Shown one piece after another: positions 1 through 8,717 of a DNA stretch of 22,695 nucleotides. The notes below the pieces were generated by a model, which made no database searches, was not told the DNA's origin, and saw only the letters and a program-made list of their open reading frames with translations. Location of the stretch: NCBI GenBank assembly GCA_002811675.1, contig PDIM01000061.1:24949-47643 (forward strand), in the 5' to 3' direction. Each line of letters opens with the position of its first letter. The stretch's first letter is position 1. The stretch is from Ichthyosporea sp. XGB-2017a. Lineage: Eukaryota > Opisthokonta > Ichthyosporea. The position numbers and the translations under genes were made by a program.

Positions 1-30
1 GCTTCAAACAAATCAAAACACAAAACAACG

Positions 31-32
<2 letters not shown>

Positions 33-79
<47 letters not shown>
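33..79. repeat. 47-nt poly(A) homopolymer
   Basis: An uninterrupted run of A, followed to about position 115 by purine-rich GAAAA and GAAAAC-type repeats. Such runs mark low-complexity intergenic DNA, the A tail of an inserted retroelement, or an assembly edge. No coding or target-site duplication evidence is visible to choose between these. Confidence 0.9.
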
Positions 80-94
<15 letters not shown>

Positions 95-116
95 CAGAAA
101 ACAGAACAAAAAAAAG

Positions 117-145
117 CAAAATTCAAAATTCAAAATTCAAAATTC
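117..145. repeat. Tandem heptamer (CAAAATT) x4
   Basis: Four perfect head-to-tail copies of CAAAATT begin at 117, 124, 131 and 138, with a partial fifth copy. It is a simple minisatellite directly downstream of the poly(A) run, with no evident function. Confidence 0.9.
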
Positions 146-409
146 GCGAACAGAACAGACACTGCAGCCAAAAATAACAACAACACATTTTCACTTCTTC
201 CTCCTTAGTCCTTTCCCTCGCCACTATTGCATTCTTCCCGCCATTTTGGATTGCCCCTCTCCCCTCCCCCTAAAAAGCAATGCCCCTCTTCATGATTCAC
301 GAACCCATCGCGGTGGACAGCTCTCCTGTCAGGTTCTCTCATGACTCTAGCTAGAGCCGGATGCCCTTACCCCATGCTCCATTCCCCTCGCACCCTTTAG
401 CTGCTTCCT

Positions 410-487
410 GTGAGTAACGGACTGGCAGAAGGCGCTTTATCAGAAATTTTGTTTTTTAAAGCACTAACTAGATGCTTTTGCTTACAG
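410..487 (+). other. Candidate spliceosomal intron (unassigned gene)
   Basis: The stretch starts GTGAGT, has an ACTAAC-like branch-point element near 465-470 and ends CTTACAG. Its 78 nt are close to the 90-124 nt introns of the confirmed genes here. Reading across it in one phase (two bases upstream, one downstream) gives an open frame that starts after a TAG at 348-350 and runs to TGA at 587-589. The peptide after the junction begins FVKDGDRYRWISPLLKW. I do not recognise it, and no start codon lies in that frame upstream, so another upstream exon would be needed. Gene identity is unknown; only the splice signals are seen directly. Confidence 0.35.
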
Positions 488-903
488 CTTTGTGAAAGAT
501 GGAGATAGGTATCGCTGGATCTCTCCGCTCCTGAAGTGGACAATCAAACAACACCCCAGAAGCTACTCGTTTGAAATAATACCGCATTGAATAACTAGGA
601 TGCCATCTTTTGAGACCTTAGGAACTACTGAGAACCTTTAGTGGGACTAATATCACCTGTAACTTGCCTAAATAACCCGTTGTGTTATCTTTAAACTACA
701 TTTATTTTTCATTGACACGGCTTGCCATCCCTTTTTGGTAACACATGAGTGACTGGATGATGTCTTGAGTATGTCACATGTCTTGAAAAACTAAAGTCTG
801 GTAGAGGAGGCTTTTATTTCTGTGAATCTAAATACAATCAGCCTGATATATGGTTGAATTGGTCAGTTACATCATTGCCAATGTAATGAAAGATATATGA
901 TAA

Positions 904-1083
904 TGTTCTGCACACTCGTCCTATTTTCAGTTTCCTTGCTGCCCCCTCTCTCTCGAATGTGTGCCTGCATCCGCGACCGTTTGTGCCGTGTATGGCTTTG
1001 TCATCCTGCTGCCCGCCCTGGAAATGTTCTTTTTCAGAGTGACAGTGAATGATGACGAATTTCTAAATATCATTGCACAATAA
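904..1083 (+). other. Unassigned open stretch, possible terminal exon
   Basis: This is a stop-free stretch of 59 codons between TAA at 901-903 and TAA at 1081-1083, locally more GC-rich than its surroundings. The translated end reads ALEMFFFRVTVNDDEFLNII, preceded by a hydrophobic segment. A pyrimidine-rich CTATTTTCAG at 921-930 would serve as a 3' splice site, making 931-1083 a possible last exon. There is no suitable ATG at the left end and no recognised family, so chance openness is a real alternative. Confidence 0.2.
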
Positions 1084-1640
1084 GACGCCCTTGCAATCTA
1101 AGCACCCGGCCATTTCCCATTTACAGGGCGCATTGCAAAAAGAGCTTTACTCATCATGTGCGTTTCACAATAATGGGACATTTGGATATTATAATTAGTT
1201 TTAAGGAGTGGCAATGTCATGATGAAACATAAAAAACACAATCTAAATGGTTTAAATTTCAAACCCCTCAGCTTTGCGGTCATTGAATTACATAATTATG
1301 AAACATTAATAATATTGCAGAGAAATGTCAGTGCAGATCCGGGGGCTCCCTAGCGCAGATATGCAGGGGTTATGGGTATTCCTCCACCATTGCCATTGAG
1401 CAGGGAGAATCGGGGAAATATGAAGCATCGGGTCAGTGATCCTTATTGTGCACTCTCCTTTGAGGATAATAACAGCATGGGTGAGTGAAAAGCAAAAGAT
1501 ATAAGATGCCCTTCTCCATACAAAGGATAATACCAATTCAAAACACTAACAACAAGAAACAAAGAGAAGAGTAGCATAAGTTTTGTTTAAATCTATACAC
1601 CGAAGAAGTCTAAATCTTATTGGGGTAAAGCGATCTGAAA

Positions 1641-2900
1641 ATGAATAAGTACGCTCTTGCGATAGCGCTTGTTGTGATTTTGGTTCCATTGTTTTCATAC
1701 GGAAGTCCTGTGATCAAAACTACGGCGTGCCAAGGCTGTAGTCCCGCAGTGAAGATTGACTTCTCAAAGGGAAAAACTGATCTTGATACATACTTTGATA
1801 GTCTTGAATATACAGGCACAGTTCAAAACGGTGAGAGGCAAAGGTACCAGAAGGAAAATGCTTATGTTAACGAAAACAACAATCTCGTTTTGAAAACTAA
1901 CATGATGTCTAAGGCAATTGATAATTCAAAATATGCCAGTGGACGAGTAGTATCCAAATTTGTTTTCCAGTATGGTAAAATTTCAGTAAAAGCCAAAATT
2001 CCAAGTAAGTGTTTAGACTGAGATGCTTGTTCTTAAATCTCATGCACCACTGTTAACTAAAAAAGTGAAACCTTCTTTTCTGTTTTGATTTTAGCTTATG
2101 ATGGTGCTTGGCCTGCTATTTGGACATTGGCAGTTAACGTCTTTAGCAACGATAGAAGTTTTTTTCCTGGTGCAGATCCTGGCCACACGTTTAACGGGGA
2201 TGCCCCTCTACAGTGGCCCCACGGAGGGGAGAACGATATAATGGAGTTTTCCTCAAAGCTACAGTTCTTGTCAAGTACTCAACATTTCTGGAAGTATCCG
2301 ACTAAGAGTTGCCCGGCCCCAAGCGGTTACAACAACGGGCAGGTGGGTAACATCGACTGTTATTCAGGCCAAAACATGAAAGTAGCCGGGTATCCGAAAC
2401 CAACGGACTTTCATGTTTACGAATTGAACTGGTTGCCAGATAGAATGGAGTACTCTGTTGATGGACAGGCTCCTCATGTTGTGCTAACTGATCCAGTTAT
2501 GGTAAGCAAGAGCCCTGCAAAACTAATTTTGAACACTGCCATAGGTGGCAATCTCGGCTCGAACGATGTTGACGAGCAAGCGTTTCAGTCTAGCGCAAAC
2601 TTCTTCGAAGTCGACTACGTTCAGTACGAGCCAATAGATGTCCATCTTCCGTCAGACTGCCAAGGCTACTTTGACAATGCGGAATGCAAGGCCAAATTGT
2701 CGATTACAACTAAGGTTTGTTCTCAACCCGAAATGAAAAGCATATGCTCAGACAAAACTGCATGGTACCAGAAGTGTAATGACACACAGAAACTTACCTA
2801 CTTTCTCAATGAGTATTACCAGATGAAGAAGGTTGAACTTGGAGCTGGTGCTTGTGGAGTGTGGGGTGCTGGAACACTATACTACCCATACTACAAGTAA
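1641..2900 (+). CDS. Secreted GH16-family beta-glucanase-like enzyme
   Basis: Two exons (1641-2004 and 2095-2900) joined across a 90-nt GTAAGT...TTTTAG intron give 389 residues. Residues 1-21 form a signal peptide with a hydrophobic core, so secretion is expected. The GH16 fold is shown by GRVVSKFVFQYGKISVKAKIP followed after the splice by DGAWPAIWTL, and by the active-site motif ENDIME at 167-172. This ExDxxE pattern has nucleophile E167, helper D169 and acid/base E172. It is the beta-bulge form of laminarinase-like endo-beta-1,3(4)-glucanases, not the ExDxE form of CRH cell-wall transglycosylases or licheninases. The last 80 or so residues are cysteine-rich (six Cys) and may be a disulfide-stabilised appendage. 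Likely roles are wall remodelling or digestion of algal or plant glucan; the exact substrate is inference. The neighbouring genes give no clue. Confidence 0.88.
2005..2094 (+). other. Intron of the GH16 gene
   Basis: GTAAGT donor at 2005, TTAACTAA branch-point-like sequence at 2053-2060, pyrimidine-rich tract and TTTTAG acceptor ending at 2094. Splicing leaves one base of codon 122 in exon 1 (A|CT, Thr) and restores the continuous GH16 core KIPTYDGAWPAIW. Reading through hits TGA at 2019-2021. Confidence 0.92.
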
Positions 2901-2953
2901 ATACTTTTAGCTGCTCCCTTTATTTAGCCTTTAGACATGTCTACCTGGATTTG

Positions 2954-2959
2954 AATAAA
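2954..2959 (+). terminator. Poly(A) signal of the GH16 gene
   Basis: AATAAA lies 54 nt downstream of the GH16 stop codon, the usual distance for a short fungal 3' UTR. It is the first such hexamer after the stop. Confidence 0.5.
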
Positions 2960-3239
2960 AGTCTGTAGTCGCCTAGTACTGGTTTCTGTTTCACTCGGAC
3001 AATATTGTCACTATAAGTGAATTGTATGTTCAATTTGCATAAAAGTTCGAAAAACAAGCAGCCTGATAAAAAGCTGAGTTCGACATTTTGATTGGGCATT
3101 ATGAACAAAGCTACATTATATATATTGCAGGTTGAAGGCAGATACACTAGCTGAGACATCTTGTTATATTATAAGTACGTCTTGTAAAACTAATGAAATT
3201 AGAGGATAAAATTCTAAAAATAACATAAATATAAAAAAT

Positions 3240-3272
3240 AAATAAAATTGAAATAAAATTGAAATAAAATCG
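3240..3272. repeat. Tandem 11-mer (AAATAAAATTG) x3
   Basis: Three head-to-tail copies of AAATAAAATTG begin at 3240, 3251 and 3262, the last with a C in place of T near its end. The repeat sits inside a longer AAAT-rich tract. Confidence 0.8.
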
Positions 3273-3633
3273 CAATAAAAAAAAATAAATAAAACAACAA
3301 TAATCACAAAATCATAAATAAAACATATACTGTCGTGGCTTTTTTCAAGAAAAAGAATTCTGGCACAATGGGAGCCTTCATACATTTGCATATATACATT
3401 ATTATAATTTTACCAAGCAAAAAATAGGTTGGTGTGCTTGTGCGCTGCTTGAGGAATTATAGGATTCTGTTCTAGTAGAGGTGAAATTTTTAGTGAATCT
3501 TGATTCCTCTTGATTTGAAAAGGGAAAGGCTCAAGAAAAGGTATCAAAGAGAGCAAGGCCTCGAGCTCCTAGATTTATCAATACTTTCATATGATTGAAT
3601 GGTGATATTTTTTTCTTTGAAATTTGGTAGAAA

Positions 3634-6600
3634 ATGGAGTTCAGAGGAAAGACAGAAAAGAAAGAGGTAAATGGATTTGATTGCTATTCTGATAGCCAAT
3701 TGAACACAGATAAATCTTTATTTCTCCAGAAGGTGCACAATCAAGTATTTCGGTATCTCTTTCTTCTAAATGAAGACAGACAACAGCAAAGGTTGGCTCA
3801 CAGTGGGCCTTCTTGGAGTTTGATTTTCCTAGGAATAGTGGTTCGCTGGCTTCAAGTGTCGTCTGCGGCACTAGCCAAAGGTTTTAACTGGGCAGAGACC
3901 TACATGGGATGGCTGCGTGCCTTTAGTGGGATATTCTCAGCCTCTGAGTGGTACTTTGGAATTGGGGGAATGTATGTTGCTATAAATGCATTGGTCATTA
4001 TCTTCTTAATATTCCAAATAGCCATAATCACTTACACTCTTAAAATGGTTGAACCCAAGACCATGAGTGTCAAGAGCCCATGGACAGTCACATGTATTCG
4101 TGTAATGAATTCAATGACCCAAACATTTCTATTTTTTCCCTTTATGCTAATTCTTTTAACGACAGTTCAATGCGATAGATTGGATATAGACAACTGCTGG
4201 TCTGGAATGCACATCATTTTCGGATCACTTTCGATTATTTTTGCTATCTGGCTCTTTGTACTTACGCTGATTTCTGCAATGACTGTATTTCCTGCTTCCA
4301 AATCATCTGCTAATGGCCTTTCTAGGGTACACCCTTACTTTGAAGTTTCCTTCATCATTTTTAGCTTCTTGCTTTTAGTTCTATGGGTAGCTATTGATGA
4401 AGAAGACATGCCATGGGCTTTAACTTTCTATTTGTTATTCGCAACGTCCCTTTTGATACTTTTGATTTTTACTTTTCTTCCATACCAGAATTTACAAGCA
4501 AACAAAATGGTAGCATGCATGGTTACGTTGTGGTGCTGGCTTTCCTTATGCTTACTTATAACAAATTTAGAAGATGATGACAGCTTAGCTTCTGGGGCCC
4601 TTGTATTCTACCTTGCTTCTCCTTTCCTGGTTCTGGTGACCGTCCAGGGAGTTCACTTGAGAAGAAGCAGAATTCAAAGCATCCCTATCAACAAGCTTTC
4701 AAATGCATTTCAAGTGGAACTAAAATTGCGATTTTCTCAACTTGCCGAAAGATATGAAGAATTAACTGAGGTAAAAGGTATAACCATTACACAAAGTGAT
4801 TCTACTGGAAGTGAAACTGATGAAGTTGAAAAATTTTCAAAAAAAGAATTATACTGCGAAATTGAAAACTTTTTCTCTGAAGCCAAAAAGAAAATACCTC
4901 AATCTTCATATCTTCACTTAACATGGGGGCTTTTCTATTTGCGCCCCTATAAATACAATATTCACAAAGCTCTGAAACAATTTGAATTGGCAGAAAAGTG
5001 CTTTCCAAAATTCCAGGAGAGATTTCGAATATTCAAAGCGCAAGAAAGAATCAGATTAGAATATTTGAATTTAGCAAGTAACAAAGAAGTCATCAAGTAC
5101 CTTGATTTTGAGCGTCTTAGTAGAAAAGCAGTGCAGCAAGAAATAGCTTTAGCTAGAAGTACTGCTGAGTTTTGGACTGAAATGATGAAAGCAAAGCCTG
5201 ATCAGAAAGGGCTTTTACAAACAGTGGATGCCATACGGGAGTCAATGGTGACTTCACAAAATCACTACATTGAAGCTCTGAAATACAGATCCCACTCTGT
5301 ATATGTACTTGGAAAATATGGTCATTTTCTCGAAGACTATGTAGGCGATAAGACAGAGTCCAACAAGTTGTTGCAAAAAATGCACTCTATAACAAATGCA
5401 AGGCGAAAAGAAAACGAGTTAGCAGGGGCAGTTACAATGGACCATTCTCAGTTTAAAAAAACGCTTTTTGAAGAAGAAAACGCTGTTGTTGCTTTAAGTA
5501 CGGAAGAGAATCACATCGGCGAAATTATAGATTCGAATACAGCATGTCAGGATCTGTTTGGCTATGGAAGAACCGAATTGATTGGTAAGAATGTATCATC
5601 TTTGATGCCCTACCCATTTTCCGACATGCATGACATGTTCTTAATGGACTTTTTGGAGTCCGGCAACGGAACATTATTAAACACACGAAGAACCGTATTA
5701 GGCGTTGACAAGTCAGGGTTCATTATTCCAATTGATCTGCAAATAGAGGAAATTATTTCCTTAAATATGCGACCCGTTTTTGTAGGTGCCTTGAAAAGTC
5801 TTGGAATATCAAATGTAGAATATGCATTGATCAATAACCTTGGTTTTGTAACGTACACATCCAAAGGGATGGGGGAACTATTCAAAACAGGATCAGGTGG
5901 TGACAAAGCAAGTGCGCATGTCCCCATTACAGACTGGTTTCCACTATGGGAAAGCCAGTCGGAAGAGTTTAATGTTGGAAAGCCTATTGAATCTTTCGTT
6001 GATCTAAATGGAGAGAAGTTGAATCTGCTGGCAAAGGTGATAAAAATCAAAGTAAGAGAGCATATTTTGAGTGTTCTGACAATCCACAAAGATCGCGTTA
6101 CGAGCTTTATGCATGACTTAAACAAAGAATTGGAATTGCCGACCTCGGAGAATGAAACAACATACGATATTCCAGCACAAACACAAGTAAAGAAATCCGT
6201 TTTATTCTCAGATCCAAGTCGTACAGTGAAGGCATCTTTGGAAGACTTATCAATGATGGTTCCCGAGCTGGAAGAGGACCTACTGACATCTACGCGAGAA
6301 CAAATGAACACGGGAGGGGGGATAGATAGGCTTTCAGCAAGTTCCGGGGGTAAATCTCGTACCTTCACCAATCTTCGAGAGAAAATATTCTCCAGTAAAA
6401 AGAAAGAATCAAGAATGGTACGAGACTTCAAAGTAGTACTGGTTTTAACCGTAATTCTAATGGTGGCACTGGCCATCGCGAGCACCGTGGTATTAAATCA
6501 ATCGCTAGTGGATTATGAGCATGATATTGAAAACCAGGAAAGTCTTGTATTGACTGAATTTTTCACCGTATCTCTTACATACATTGTTAATTACTTGCGG

Positions 6601-8217
6601 ATGATTGATGCTGGGAGCCCTGTGGAAACAAATCTTGGGGTTACGAGAGCAAATTACAAGACAGATATGACAGCTATTGCTAACCAAATGGAAGACTTGG
6701 TAAACTCAATGAGAGAATATGGCGGTAAACTTGGGAGTGAATCACCAAGCCCTCTAGCCCGGGAATACGTAGACATTACAGAATACTCAAATAATACTTT
6801 GAGGATGAATTTGGAAGACGCTATTTTGATTCTCATTGCCAACGCACGAGTGGTTGGAGATTCTCCCTCATCCACACTGATTGATGATTCAAATGTTAAT
6901 GCTAAATATATAGAAGTCAACGGGCATACAACCTTATACAATGGAATAGTTGCAGCAAAGCAGTCATATAGAAGTACGATCGAGGATGATTACGATTCAA
7001 TCAAATTTACAGCTCTCGTCTTCTTACTTTCATCTTTAGGGTGCATCTTGGGTGTCCTTTTCAGTCTAATTATTCCAGTAATAATCAAGGCAGAAAATAA
7101 CAAAGGAAGAGTTTTTATGTTGTTTTCTTTTATACCAAAACGAATTCGAAATGAGTTGCTTAGGCAGAGTGAGTTTAAGCTTGCCGAAGATGAAGGATAC
7201 GATACTGCGAACATGAATGATGTTGATGAATTTGCGTTTGACGATCGCACTGGAGATTCTGGCAACTTCCAACTTACTGATAAAACCAAGCAAAAGATGA
7301 AAGATCAGCACTTAAATCTGAAGAGCAAGTTCCCATTCCTCACTTTATTGAAAGTGTCATCTATTTTCCTCTTTACTGTAGTGTTTTTTGTTGCCCAATA
7401 CACATATCTGTTTGTTACCGATAGCGAGACGAAAGAAAATTCTCACATTGTAATTGCCTTGAGTGTCGAAAGGAGATCGGCCATGAGATCAGCTATTTAT
7501 TTTGCTAATCAATACGCGTATAGTCTTGATGCTTCTTTGACCAATTATCAGAATTCAGTTCAGAGCATGGTAGATGCAGAAAACTCAATTCTACAGGGCA
7601 ATTCCACTATCGGTGTTCCTGGCTCTCTTCTTATTGATAACTTCCAAAAAAATCTGCTATTTGATAACGCATGTGCAGCCAAGGACACAATACCACCAGC
7701 AGTTACCGTCCCATGGCCTTTAAGTGTTTACACTGTTGCTGCATGCGAAACTTATCGAAATAACATATTCTCAAATGGACTCCACGCGTCTATCCTAGAT
7801 ATGTCCAGTAAAGTTTTTGACTCCCTTTCCACTGTTATGACAGCAGCAACAGGCTCCGGAAAAACGAAATTTGATCAGGTTCTTGTGAGCAGCGCTTATA
7901 ATGAGGCTGTTATAAGTGAAGATATTTATTTGCAGCAATCTTTAACTTCTTCTGGAAATGCTTATTACCAACAGACACTTGATACCCTCAAAGAAGAAGA
8001 AAACTTTCTTGTAATTGTCCTTATATGCTTCCTTGTCATAACCTTATTTGTATTTATATTTGTCTATATCCCACTGCTCAAGACTGTGAGTTCAGAAATA
8101 TCCAGAAGTCAAGAAATGGCATTTCTCATTCCCGAAGAGCTTATTGCTGATTTGATGGTGAACACCCAGTTCAAGGCGTTATTTCAAAAGATTTTTGAGT
8201 CTGAACTAAAAGATTGA
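3634..8217 (+). CDS. TmcB-like multipass PAS membrane protein 1
   Basis: A single uninterrupted frame of 1527 residues; the ATG directly follows an in-frame TAG at 3628. Residues 60-345 carry about eight hydrophobic helices. Residues 355-600 are a helical TPR-like region. Residues 612-720 form a PAS domain (EIIDSNTACQDLFGYGRTEL, then GKNVSSLMPYPF), and 728-818 look like a second PAS-like fold. A membrane helix at 934-955 opens an extracytoplasmic segment to about 1125, closed by a helix at 1126-1151. A second such module has helices at 1239-1261 and 1457-1480, enclosing a domain with C1347 and C1371. The order matches the tiny macrocysts B/C family of Dictyostelium and zoosporic fungi. The topology suggests a membrane sensor, but no kinase, cyclase or phosphatase domain is present, so signal output is unknown. 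A possible 63-nt in-frame intron near the N-terminus would shorten it by 21 residues. Confidence 0.85.
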   Translation: MEFRGKTEKKEVNGFDCYSDSQLNTDKSLFLQKVHNQVFRYLFLLNEDRQQQRLAHSGPSWSLIFLGIVVRWLQVSSAALAKGFNWAETYMGWLRAFSGIFSASEWYFGIGGMYVAINALVIIFLIFQIAIITYTLKMVEPKTMSVKSPWTVTCIRVMNSMTQTFLFFPFMLILLTTVQCDRLDIDNCWSGMHIIFGSLSIIFAIWLFVLTLISAMTVFPASKSSANGLSRVHPYFEVSFIIFSFLLLVLWVAIDEEDMPWALTFYLLFATSLLILLIFTFLPYQNLQANKMVACMVTLWCWLSLCLLITNLEDDDSLASGALVFYLASPFLVLVTVQGVHLRRSRIQSIPINKLSNAFQVELKLRFSQLAERYEELTEVKGITITQSDSTGSETDEVEKFSKKELYCEIENFFSEAKKKIPQSSYLHLTWGLFYLRPYKYNIHKALKQFELAEKCFPKFQERFRIFKAQERIRLEYLNLASNKEVIKYLDFERLSRKAVQQEIALARSTAEFWTEMMKAKPDQKGLLQTVDAIRESMVTSQNHYIEALKYRSHSVYVLGKYGHFLEDYVGDKTESNKLLQKMHSITNARRKENELAGAVTMDHSQFKKTLFEEENAVVALSTEENHIGEIIDSNTACQDLFGYGRTELIGKNVSSLMPYPFSDMHDMFLMDFLESGNGTLLNTRRTVLGVDKSGFIIPIDLQIEEIISLNMRPVFVGALKSLGISNVEYALINNLGFVTYTSKGMGELFKTGSGGDKASAHVPITDWFPLWESQSEEFNVGKPIESFVDLNGEKLNLLAKVIKIKVREHILSVLTIHKDRVTSFMHDLNKELELPTSENETTYDIPAQTQVKKSVLFSDPSRTVKASLEDLSMMVPELEEDLLTSTREQMNTGGGIDRLSASSGGKSRTFTNLREKIFSSKKKESRMVRDFKVVLVLTVILMVALAIASTVVLNQSLVDYEHDIENQESLVLTEFFTVSLTYIVNYLRMIDAGSPVETNLGVTRANYKTDMTAIANQMEDLVNSMREYGGKLGSESPSPLAREYVDITEYSNNTLRMNLEDAILILIANARVVGDSPSSTLIDDSNVNAKYIEVNGHTTLYNGIVAAKQSYRSTIEDDYDSIKFTALVFLLSSLGCILGVLFSLIIPVIIKAENNKGRVFMLFSFIPKRIRNELLRQSEFKLAEDEGYDTANMNDVDEFAFDDRTGDSGNFQLTDKTKQKMKDQHLNLKSKFPFLTLLKVSSIFLFTVVFFVAQYTYLFVTDSETKENSHIVIALSVERRSAMRSAIYFANQYAYSLDASLTNYQNSVQSMVDAENSILQGNSTIGVPGSLLIDNFQKNLLFDNACAAKDTIPPAVTVPWPLSVYTVAACETYRNNIFSNGLHASILDMSSKVFDSLSTVMTAATGSGKTKFDQVLVSSAYNEAVISEDIYLQQSLTSSGNAYYQQTLDTLKEEENFLVIVLICFLVITLFVFIFVYIPLLKTVSSEISRSQEMAFLIPEELIADLMVNTQFKALFQKIFESELKD

Positions 8218-8343
8218 TTGTGTGTCTTCGTGTGAACAGGGTGCGTTATATTTTTTCCATTGGTGACAATTATACTATCATCACATGCAGCCTGCAGGGC
8301 TGATCGGGCCAACAAGTCCAAAATTTAAAAAAGTAAAAATAAA

Positions 8344-8349
8344 AATAAA
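8344..8349 (+). terminator. Possible poly(A) signal of TmcB-like gene 1
   Basis: AATAAA in an A-rich tract about 127 nt after the stop codon. The surrounding DNA is so A/T-rich that a chance occurrence cannot be excluded. Confidence 0.3.
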
Positions 8350-8459
8350 TTATGGCACAACCAGATTTTGTATGGGCTTTTTTTGTTTTTGTTTACATTA
8401 TGAAATATAATTTTAATTTTTTATAATTTTCATTTAAAAAACTTTGAATTATGAGCCGG

Positions 8460-8493
8460 CTTTTTTCTACTTTGGGCTTTTTTCTACTTTGGG
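8460..8493. repeat. Perfect 17-bp tandem duplication
   Basis: CTTTTTTCTACTTTGGG occurs twice head to tail (8460-8476 and 8477-8493), followed by CTTT that begins a third copy. It lies in the putative promoter of the second TmcB-like gene. Confidence 0.9.
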
Positions 8494-8565
8494 CTTTGTC
8501 CTTTTATTTTTTTCTTATTTATATTGTTTTATAACTAAGAGCGCTTACTATCTCCACTCAAAGTG

Positions 8566-8577
8566 GGACTGCAGTCC
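8566..8577. promoter_or_regulatory. 12-bp perfect palindrome upstream of gene 2
   Basis: GGACTGCAGTCC is perfectly self-complementary and lies about 140 bp before the ATG of the second TmcB-like gene. A dimeric transcription factor site is possible but unproven; no matching copy was seen upstream of the first TmcB-like gene. Confidence 0.25.
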
Positions 8578-8717
8578 GTAAATGCATTAAAGGAAGAGCT
8601 TAATCAGAACAAAGCAATCAAGAAGAAAACAAAAGCCCATTAGTCGTAGCAGTCGTATACCCCCTGCGCTAGGTATTCAAAACATATAGTAAATCGCCTA
8701 TGCTGTAATTATAAGCG

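Larger units (their letters stand above)
146..1640. other. Intergenic region with unassigned coding-like pieces
   Basis: No complete gene is recognised in this stretch. It contains a C/T-rich segment (about 190-400), an intron-like element at 410-487, an open stretch after it (488 to the stop at 587-589) and a second open stretch (904-1083) that lacks a good ATG at its left end. The segment nearest 1640 is AT-rich and presumably includes the promoter and 5' UTR of the GH16 gene. No tRNA or rRNA gene was recognised. Confidence 0.5.
2901..3633. other. AT-rich intergenic region before TmcB-like gene 1
   Basis: This 733-bp gap holds the 3' UTR of the GH16 gene and the promoter and 5' UTR of the first TmcB-like gene. 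Simple A/T-rich repeats fill about 3200-3330. No further gene, tRNA or convincing promoter element was seen. Confidence 0.6.
8218..8717. other. Intergenic region between the two TmcB-like genes
   Basis: A 500-bp AT-rich spacer between tandem paralogues. It contains a possible poly(A) signal for gene 1, a duplicated 17-mer, and a perfect 12-bp palindrome about 140 bp upstream of the gene 2 start. No gene or RNA was recognised. Confidence 0.6.

Noticed and set aside
411-590. Ten-base matches to conserved small-subunit rRNA segments (TGAGTAACGG and AATACCGCAT)
   Set aside because: The spacing (166 nt) does not match 16S rRNA and the sequence between and around them is not rRNA-like. The first match overlaps a good intron donor. 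Chance or a very decayed organelle fragment; not supportable.
1306-1536. Minus-strand open frame of 76 codons upstream of GH16
   Set aside because: No recognised family, no homologous motif and no coding-like composition; likely chance.
3476-3490. AGAGGTGAAATT, shared with small-subunit rRNA
   Set aside because: Only about 12-15 bases match and the flanks do not, so it is not annotated as an rRNA fragment.
5610-6485. 291-codon open frame antisense to TmcB-like gene 1
   Set aside because: It lies wholly inside the coding strand of a clear gene, has no recognisable domain and reads as composition shadow.
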